The position numbers and the translations under genes are program-made. A DNA stretch of 11,416 nt. It comes from a bacterium (GTDB taxonomy: Bacteria; KSB1; UBA2214). This document shows, piece after piece, positions 7,437-11,416 of this stretch. Below the pieces are notes generated by a model. The model was not told the origin of the DNA. It was given only the letters and a program-made list of their open reading frames with translations, and did not search any database. The first letter of the stretch is position 1. Every line of letters begins with the position of its first letter. Where the stretch lies: NCBI GenBank assembly GCA_029560815.1, contig JAKQKF010000125.1, positions 1 to 11,416 of the forward strand, read 5' to 3'.

Positions 7437-8558
7437 ATGAAAATAGCGATGGTATGCTATCCGACCCACGGCGGCAGCGGCGTGGTGGCGACGGAACTGG
7501 GCATGTGTCTGGCGCTGCGGGGCCATGAGGTCCATTTCATCAGTTACAGCACCCCCTTCCGACTGCGCGGCTTTCACGAGAACGTCTTTTATCACGAGGT
7601 GGATGTCTCCGCCTATCCCCTTTTCAAATACCCCCCCTATGACCTGAGTCTGGCCGCGCAGATCATGGAGGTGGCTGGTGAGCATACCCTCGACATCGTT
7701 CATGCCCACTATGCCATCCCCCACGCCATCAGTGCCTACCTGGCGCGGCAGATGATGCGCGGGCGCGGACCGAAGGTGCTCACCACCCTGCACGGCACCG
7801 ACATCACCCTGGTTGGCAAGGATGCCTCCTTCCGCGAGGCGGTGAAATTCGGCATCGAAGAGTCCGACGGAGTAACCGCGGTCTCCCGCTACCTGGCCGA
7901 GCAGACGCGCGCGACTTTTGGCATCGACAAGGAGATCCGCGTTATTCACAATTTTGTCGACACCGCCCGCTTCTCACCCCACGTGGAGAACTGCATCCGC
8001 AAGCGCTTCGCGCCGGGGGGAGAGGCGATCCTCATCCACGCCTCCAATTTCCGCCCGGTCAAGCGGTTGACCGATACCATTGAGATTCTGGCACGGGTGC
8101 GCCGCCACCTGCCCGCCAAGCTGCTGCTGGTAGGCGAGGGACCGGACCGGCAGGAGTCGCATGCCCTGGCTGAACGGCTCGGCCTTCTCGATCATGTCGT
8201 CTATCTCGGCACCCAGGATGCCGTCGAACGGCTCCTCGGCTGCGCCGATCTTTTCCTCCTGCCCAGCAGCGAGGAGAGCTTTGGACTGGCCGCCCTTGAG
8301 GCGATGAGCTGCGGCACCCCGGTGATCGCCACCCGCATCGGCGGCCTGCCGGAGGTTATCGAGGATGGCGTGGATGGTTTTCTCTTCCCGGTCGGGGATG
8401 TAGACGCCATGGCGACGGCCGTGGTCGAGTTTCTGCGGGAGCCGGAGCGGATGAAGGCGATGCGGGCGGCGGCGCGCGCCAAGGCTGAGGCCCGCTTCCG
8501 CATCGAGACCCTGGTCCCCGAGTACGAAAGCTATTACGAGCAGGTGTTGGGGGGCTGA
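7437..8558 (+). CDS. bshA: N-acetyl-alpha-D-glucosaminyl L-malate synthase BshA (bacillithiol biosynthesis)
   Basis: BshA joins GlcNAc from UDP-GlcNAc to L-malate, the first step of bacillithiol synthesis; bacillithiol is the low-molecular-weight thiol used in place of glutathione. The 373-residue protein has the GT-B fold of the GT4 family. The N-terminal domain starts MKIAMVCYPTHGGSGVVATELG, a signature strongly characteristic of BshA, with the GGSG loop at residues 12-15. The C-terminal nucleotide-sugar domain has SEESFGLAALEAMSCGTPVI, with the E-x7-E pair Glu280/Glu288. The ATG at 7437 is chosen over a GTG six bases earlier because GGAG (7428-7431) sits 5 nt from it and the protein then starts like known BshA proteins. 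The bshB and bshC partners are not in the window. A generic GT4 enzyme is the alternative, but the N-terminus makes BshA much more likely. Confidence 0.9.
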   Translation: MKIAMVCYPTHGGSGVVATELGMCLALRGHEVHFISYSTPFRLRGFHENVFYHEVDVSAYPLFKYPPYDLSLAAQIMEVAGEHTLDIVHAHYAIPHAISAYLARQMMRGRGPKVLTTLHGTDITLVGKDASFREAVKFGIEESDGVTAVSRYLAEQTRATFGIDKEIRVIHNFVDTARFSPHVENCIRKRFAPGGEAILIHASNFRPVKRLTDTIEILARVRRHLPAKLLLVGEGPDRQESHALAERLGLLDHVVYLGTQDAVERLLGCADLFLLPSSEESFGLAALEAMSCGTPVIATRIGGLPEVIEDGVDGFLFPVGDVDAMATAVVEFLREPERMKAMRAAARAKAEARFRIETLVPEYESYYEQVLGG

Positions 8559-8654
8559 TTCCCCCGGCGCCGGCCGAGCTGGTTTACCCTCATCCGGCGG
8601 AAGAAATTGGCGTTTTCAGTCCGCACTATTCCCCACTTGTCGCCGAGAAATCCT

Positions 8655-8682
8655 TTTTCCTGAAATATTTTTTATGTATATT
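8655..8682 (+). promoter_or_regulatory. Putative promoter upstream of the PAP2-like gene
   Basis: In the 173-nt gap after bshA, an AT-rich patch contains TATATT (8677-8682), a good -10. A weak -35-like TTTTCC (8655-8660) lies 16 nt upstream. The position is about 50 nt before the ATG at 8732. The gap also holds a GGGGG/CCCCC inverted repeat around the bshA stop (8550-8565) without a T-run, so a standard terminator for bshA is not visible. Read-through from bshA is therefore possible. Confidence 0.33.
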
Positions 8683-8731
8683 CTTCCGCCTTGAAACCGG
8701 CCCGGACAAGTCAGATGAGAACACGAGAGAT

Positions 8732-9730
8732 ATGACCGCCCCCAACAACTCGCAGCGATGGCAAAATTTTCTCGCGCACATGCGCTCCAACAGCTGGCGC
8801 GGCTATGTGTTGATCGGGGTGATTCTCTACCTGGTGCTGATCAACCAGCTCATCCGGGTGCGGCCGGATCATGTCTTCATCGCCCTGGCGGTTCTGGCCC
8901 TCACCCTCGGCCGTGGGCGCATGAAGTATTTTGTCATGGACTGGGCGCCGTGGATCGTTTTCTGGATCTGCTACGACATGATGCGCGGCGTGGTCGACAA
9001 CTGGCGGGGCGCCATTAATGTGGTCTGGCCCTATATGACCGAGCTGAAAATTTTCGGCCCCCTGTTCGGCGGGGTGATTCCCTGCTTCTGGTTCCAGGAC
9101 CTGCAGCAGGCCCTGCAGGGCAACTGGCTCAAGGGTCTGCTCGATGCCAGCGGCGGACTCTTTTACACCCTCCATTTCGGCGTGCCGATCATCGTCGGCT
9201 GGGTCTTCTGGCACACCACCGATGACCGCAAATCCTTTTACCGCTTTGTCTGGACCATGACTCTGCTCAATTTCGGCGCCCTCGCCACTTTTTTTATCTA
9301 TCCGGCGGCGCCGCCGTGGTACGTTTACAGTTACGGCTTCGGCCAGCCCGCCGTCTCGAGCCATTGGGGCCTGGGCGCCGGTGCGCTGCTGAATGTGGAC
9401 AAGATGATCGGCATGAATTTTTTCCAGACCCTGTGGGGGGGATTCAATCCCAACCACTTTGCCGCCATTCCCTCGTTGCACGGTGCTTATCCGGTGGCCT
9501 TTGCGCTTTTTATGTACAAGAAGTTCAGGCGCTATCCCCTGCTGCTGGCCCTCTATCCGGCCGGAGTCTGGTTTTCGGCGGTCTATCTCAACCAGCATTA
9601 CATCATCGATCTGTTCATCGGCGCCGGGTACCTGCTCATCGCTTATGTCATCACCGACCGGCTGCTCATCCCCCATGTGTTCTCGCGCTTCATCAGCTGG
9701 GCGCCGCTGCATAAAAAGGCGAACGCCTGA
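8732..9730 (+). CDS. PAP2-superfamily membrane protein, Aur1/Ipt1-like (lipid phosphatase or inositolphosphotransferase family)
   Basis: A 332-residue polytopic membrane protein with about six to eight hydrophobic segments: near residues 24-45, 50-65, 75-90, 145-160, 170-190, then a C-terminal block at about 250-310. The catalytic signatures of the PAP2 superfamily are present in the variant form seen in Aur1/Ipt1-like (PAP2_3) proteins. FAAIPSLHGAYPV carries Ser248 and His250, and LNQHYIIDLFIG carries His289 and Asp293. Members hydrolyse lipid phosphates or transfer phosphoinositol or phosphocholine-type head groups at the membrane surface, so a role in polar-lipid synthesis or undecaprenyl/phosphatidate dephosphorylation is plausible. 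The substrate is not decidable here. The ATG at 8732 overlaps the stop of a six-codon mini-ORF (8715-8735), and only a weak GAGAGA precedes it. It is followed by the tRNA-Phe gene. Confidence 0.82.
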   Translation: MTAPNNSQRWQNFLAHMRSNSWRGYVLIGVILYLVLINQLIRVRPDHVFIALAVLALTLGRGRMKYFVMDWAPWIVFWICYDMMRGVVDNWRGAINVVWPYMTELKIFGPLFGGVIPCFWFQDLQQALQGNWLKGLLDASGGLFYTLHFGVPIIVGWVFWHTTDDRKSFYRFVWTMTLLNFGALATFFIYPAAPPWYVYSYGFGQPAVSSHWGLGAGALLNVDKMIGMNFFQTLWGGFNPNHFAAIPSLHGAYPVAFALFMYKKFRRYPLLLALYPAGVWFSAVYLNQHYIIDLFIGAGYLLIAYVITDRLLIPHVFSRFISWAPLHKKANA

Positions 9731-9837
9731 ACCGGTCTTTTCTTGATGCCCTCCAAAACAGAGTCCCACCCGGATGTAATCATGAGAAAATCAGTTGGCA
9801 GGCAGATTTCGGGGGGTTCCCTGGTTGTTCTTTTCCC

Positions 9838-9866
9838 TTGACTTTTTGCCATAAAATGAATAATTT
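9838..9866 (+). promoter_or_regulatory. Sigma70-like promoter of the tRNA-Phe gene
   Basis: TTGACT (9838-9843, five of six to the -35 consensus) and TAATTT (9861-9866) are separated by exactly 17 nt. The -10 ends 15 nt before the mature tRNA 5' end, predicting a leader of under 10 nt. The -10 is imperfect, but spacing and position fit a short tRNA transcript well. Confidence 0.58.
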
Positions 9867-9881
9867 GTATGCACGTTTGGC

Positions 9882-9954
<73 letters not shown>

Positions 9955-9963
9955 CCCGCAACA

Positions 9964-10001
9964 AGCCCTGCAATTACAATTAATTGCGGGGCTCTTTTTT
10001 T
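9964..10001 (+). terminator. Intrinsic terminator of tRNA-Phe, overlapping the integrase 3' end
   Basis: Arms 9964-9976 and 9981-9993 pair over 13 bp (one G-T pair) around the loop CAAT. Seven Ts follow at 9995-10001. This is a strong plus-strand Rho-independent terminator 10 nt after the tRNA. The integrase stop codon (9980-9982) lies at the loop/stem edge. On the minus strand the hairpin lacks a T-run, so it terminates the tRNA but not the integrase transcript. Confidence 0.88.
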
Positions 10002-11071
10002 GCCCCCATTTGAGCGCTTTCTGCCATGTTTTTCTCTGAAGTGGCAAATAAGTGGCAAATGGAAAACAAACCAGTAAGGTTATTAACCTGCCTTGTCCTG
10101 TGGCTCTCCGCAAGATGCGCATAGCGCTCCACCATCTTCAGGGAACTGTGCCCCAGGATGGACTTGAGCGTCAGCATATCTCCTCCCCGCATCATGAAAT
10201 GGGACGCAAAGGTGTGTCTCAGATCATGAAACCGGAAATCGGATATCCCGGCCTTCCTCAGCGCATTCTTGAACGACTTTTTTACCGACTTTAATGGTAT
10301 GCCATTGGGGCCCGTGAAGACATGATCACTACTGGTTCTTTCAAGACTCTCCAGGATTCTGATCATGTCATCATTGAGCGGCACAAAGCGACTCTTGTTG
10401 CTCTTGGTTCTTCGCAGCTCCACGTAGGGGTTGATGGTATGGTCAATGTACACCTGGCTCCACTTCAAGGTCAGAATCTCGCCAAGCCGCATGCCTGTGT
10501 TCAAAGCTGTGAATACAATGGGATGCAGATAGGCGTTGCAGGATTGAAGCAAGAGCGAAGCCTCTTCCTGGCTGAGATAACGTGTGCGTCCGGGAGGCTC
10601 CTCCAGCAGTTGGATAAACCTGACTGGACTCTTGGTCGCATCACCCCATCTTATTGCCAGAGTGTACATGTGCTTGAGACAGGCAAGTTCGCGGTTAATC
10701 GTAGCATTAGAGACACCATCCTTCTTGCGTTTGAGTATGTACTCCTCTACGTCTGATGGTGTGATCGCCAGAAGGTATTTGCCCCTGAAAAATGCCAGCA
10801 GGGTCCTGACGGACAAGTCATCTCTCAGCTGGCTTCTCAGATGCGTACGGCGGCTCAGATACTTGTTGGCGAACTGCTCAAATCTGGGATTACCTGACTT
10901 GTCACTAAACTCGTACTTGCCAGCCCAGACTTCGCTTCTGACCTTATTGAGCGTCATTACTGCCTGTGTCTTTGTCGTACCACCAACGCCACGATACCTG
11001 GTTCCTTTATGCATAAAGTCATAGTACCAGGCAGCTGTGCCGTCTTTGCGTTTTCTAAAGTAGACAGACAT
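9980..11071 (-). CDS. Tyrosine recombinase / phage-type integrase
   Basis: A site-specific recombinase of 363 residues that would integrate and excise the element by strand exchange at short core sites. The N-terminal part (about 1-60, MSVYFRKRKDGTAAWYYDFM) resembles the arm-type DNA-binding domain of phage integrases. The SAM-like core-binding domain spans about 62-150 and the catalytic domain about 163-325. All catalytic residues are present: Arg195 (TGMRLGE), Lys223, His282 and Arg285 (HDLRHTF), His308 (LGHSS) and nucleophile Tyr317 (VERYAHL). A tail of about 40 residues follows the catalytic core and carries a coding tandem repeat. The start at 11071 has AAAGGAGGG about 7 nt upstream, much stronger than at the chromosomal genes. 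Lower GC and a mixed codon choice also set it apart, suggesting horizontal origin. The gene runs toward the tRNA and ends within its terminator. Confidence 0.95.
   Translation of the reverse strand: MSVYFRKRKDGTAAWYYDFMHKGTRYRGVGGTTKTQAVMTLNKVRSEVWAGKYEFSDKSGNPRFEQFANKYLSRRTHLRSQLRDDLSVRTLLAFFRGKYLLAITPSDVEEYILKRKKDGVSNATINRELACLKHMYTLAIRWGDATKSPVRFIQLLEEPPGRTRYLSQEEASLLLQSCNAYLHPIVFTALNTGMRLGEILTLKWSQVYIDHTINPYVELRRTKSNKSRFVPLNDDMIRILESLERTSSDHVFTGPNGIPLKSVKKSFKNALRKAGISDFRFHDLRHTFASHFMMRGGDMLTLKSILGHSSLKMVERYAHLAESHRTRQVNNLTGLFSICHLFATSEKNMAESAQMGAKKEPRN
10039..10060. repeat. Perfect 11-bp tandem direct repeat near the integrase 3' end
   Basis: The unit AAGTGGCAAAT occurs twice back to back (10039-10049 and 10050-10060), inside the integrase coding sequence, where it specifies residues 338-345 of the C-terminal tail. 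It lies about 85 nt from the tRNA 3' end. Its spacing and location suggest a binding site for the integrase or an accessory factor in the attachment region. Simple chance duplication is the alternative. Confidence 0.9.
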
Positions 11072-11123
11072 TTTGTTCCCTCCTTTCAGCCAGAGGGATC
11101 CAAAACGTAACCTTGTCTTTTAC

Positions 11124-11151
11124 AATATAGCAACTTAATTGCGGAGTACAA
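11124..11151 (-). promoter_or_regulatory. Putative sigma70 promoter of the integrase gene
   Basis: On the minus strand, TTGTAC (11146-11151) and TATATT (11124-11129, five of six) are separated by 16 nt, placed about 53 nt upstream of the integrase ATG. The spacer contains TTAATTGCGG (11135-11144, plus-strand reading), the same 10-mer as at 9980-9989 in the tRNA terminator. A repressor or recombinase contact there is conceivable. Confidence 0.5.
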
Positions 11152-11311
11152 TATTTATTGCCGCAGATTTTATTCTAAGGCTATATGCCTGTCCAATGAT
11201 TACAGGGTAGACTTGGAAGAAAATTTGTGTTGATCAGCAATATAGTCTTGCATATTTTGTGAATATTCGTTAATAATAACCACTTCACATACAGTCAAAC
11301 CAACAGGCCAT

Positions 11312-11317
11312 AGGGGG
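11312..11317 (+). promoter_or_regulatory. Strong Shine-Dalgarno supporting a start at 11324
   Basis: AGGGGG lies 6 nt upstream of an ATG at 11324. The preceding 252 nt after the integrase start (11072-11323) are AT-rich and hold the integrase promoter but no recognisable gene. Confidence 0.4.
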
Positions 11318-11323
11318 TGTGTG

Positions 11324-11416
11324 ATGCCAAGCTTACTACCTCACCATTCCAAAGTATCTTCTTTCTTCCTGCGTGATGTTTTCCTGTTTTCCTTGTTGAT
11401 CTCGGTAACCACAACA
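11324..11416 (+). CDS. Possible 5' end of a small hydrophobic or secreted cargo protein (partial)
   Basis: An open frame of 31 codons runs from ATG 11324 to the window edge, preceded by a well-spaced AGGGGG. The peptide begins MPSLLPHHSKVSSFFLRDVF and continues with a hydrophobic run (FLFSLLISV), compatible with a signal peptide or membrane anchor. No family can be assigned. All minus-strand frames are also partly open here (one ends at 11336), so the call rests on the ribosome-binding site alone. If real, it is the first cargo gene of the element and is divergent from the integrase. Confidence 0.33.
   Translation, partial: MPSLLPHHSKVSSFFLRDVFLFSLLISVTTT

Noticed and set aside
7431..7439. 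GTG start at 7431 for bshA
   Set aside because: GGAG at 7428-7431 would overlap that start; the ATG at 7437 is 5 nt after it and gives the family's usual N-terminus.
8550..8565. GGGGG/CCCCC inverted repeat at the bshA stop as a terminator
   Set aside because: The stem is short and not followed by a T-run, so a functional intrinsic terminator is not supported.
8711..9769. 352-codon minus-strand frame opposite the PAP2-like gene
   Set aside because: Low-complexity, polar composition typical of an antisense shadow in GC-rich coding DNA; the plus-strand protein has clear membrane segments and catalytic motifs.

Overview
The window comes from a GC-rich bacterial chromosome (protein genes look roughly 60% GC up to about position 9730). 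It is mostly conserved housekeeping genes, followed by the edge of an integrated mobile element at a tRNA-Phe gene. The BshA-type glycosyltransferase implies a bacillithiol-making organism. Several genes lack clear Shine-Dalgarno sequences and the housekeeping genes resemble those of the Bacteroidota/Chlorobi/Calditrichota-like (FCB) breadth of bacteria. That placement is an inference from content and could be wrong; no rRNA or other phylogenetic marker beyond LepA is present.

Layout. At the left edge is the 5' part of acpS (minus strand, cut by the window). It is divergent from an ECF sigma factor gene (468-1049, plus) across an AT-rich intergenic region. The sigma gene converges directly, with no bases between the stop codons, on a five-gene minus-strand cluster spanning 7240 to 1050. 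In transcription order this is lepA (EF4), ABC ATPase, ABC-2-like permease, lepB (signal peptidase I), hemW. Gaps are 81, 4, 31 and 3 nt, so at least the last four genes look like one transcription unit. lepA-lepB-hemW proximity is familiar; the two-gene ABC exporter inserted between lepA and lepB is the accessory part.

Divergent from lepA, across an AT-rich promoter block, are bshA (7437-8558, plus) and then a PAP2/Aur1-like multi-spanning membrane phosphatase or phosphotransferase (8732-9730, plus). A 73-nt tRNA-Phe(GAA) gene follows (9882-9954) with a good sigma70-like promoter and a strong intrinsic terminator.

From the tRNA 3' end rightwards the base composition changes. A phage/island-type tyrosine recombinase (9980-11071, minus) ends inside the tRNA terminator hairpin, 25 nt from the tRNA gene. 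It carries a perfect 11-bp tandem repeat in its 3' end and has a textbook promoter and Shine-Dalgarno. Beyond it is AT-rich DNA and possibly the start of one cargo gene. This is the classical layout of an island integrated into a tRNA gene. The other end of the element and most of its cargo lie outside the window. I see no CRISPR array, rRNA, insertion sequence, defence operon or clearly novel system; the most unusual points are the tRNA/integrase junction and the ABC exporter within the lepA-lepB-hemW cluster.
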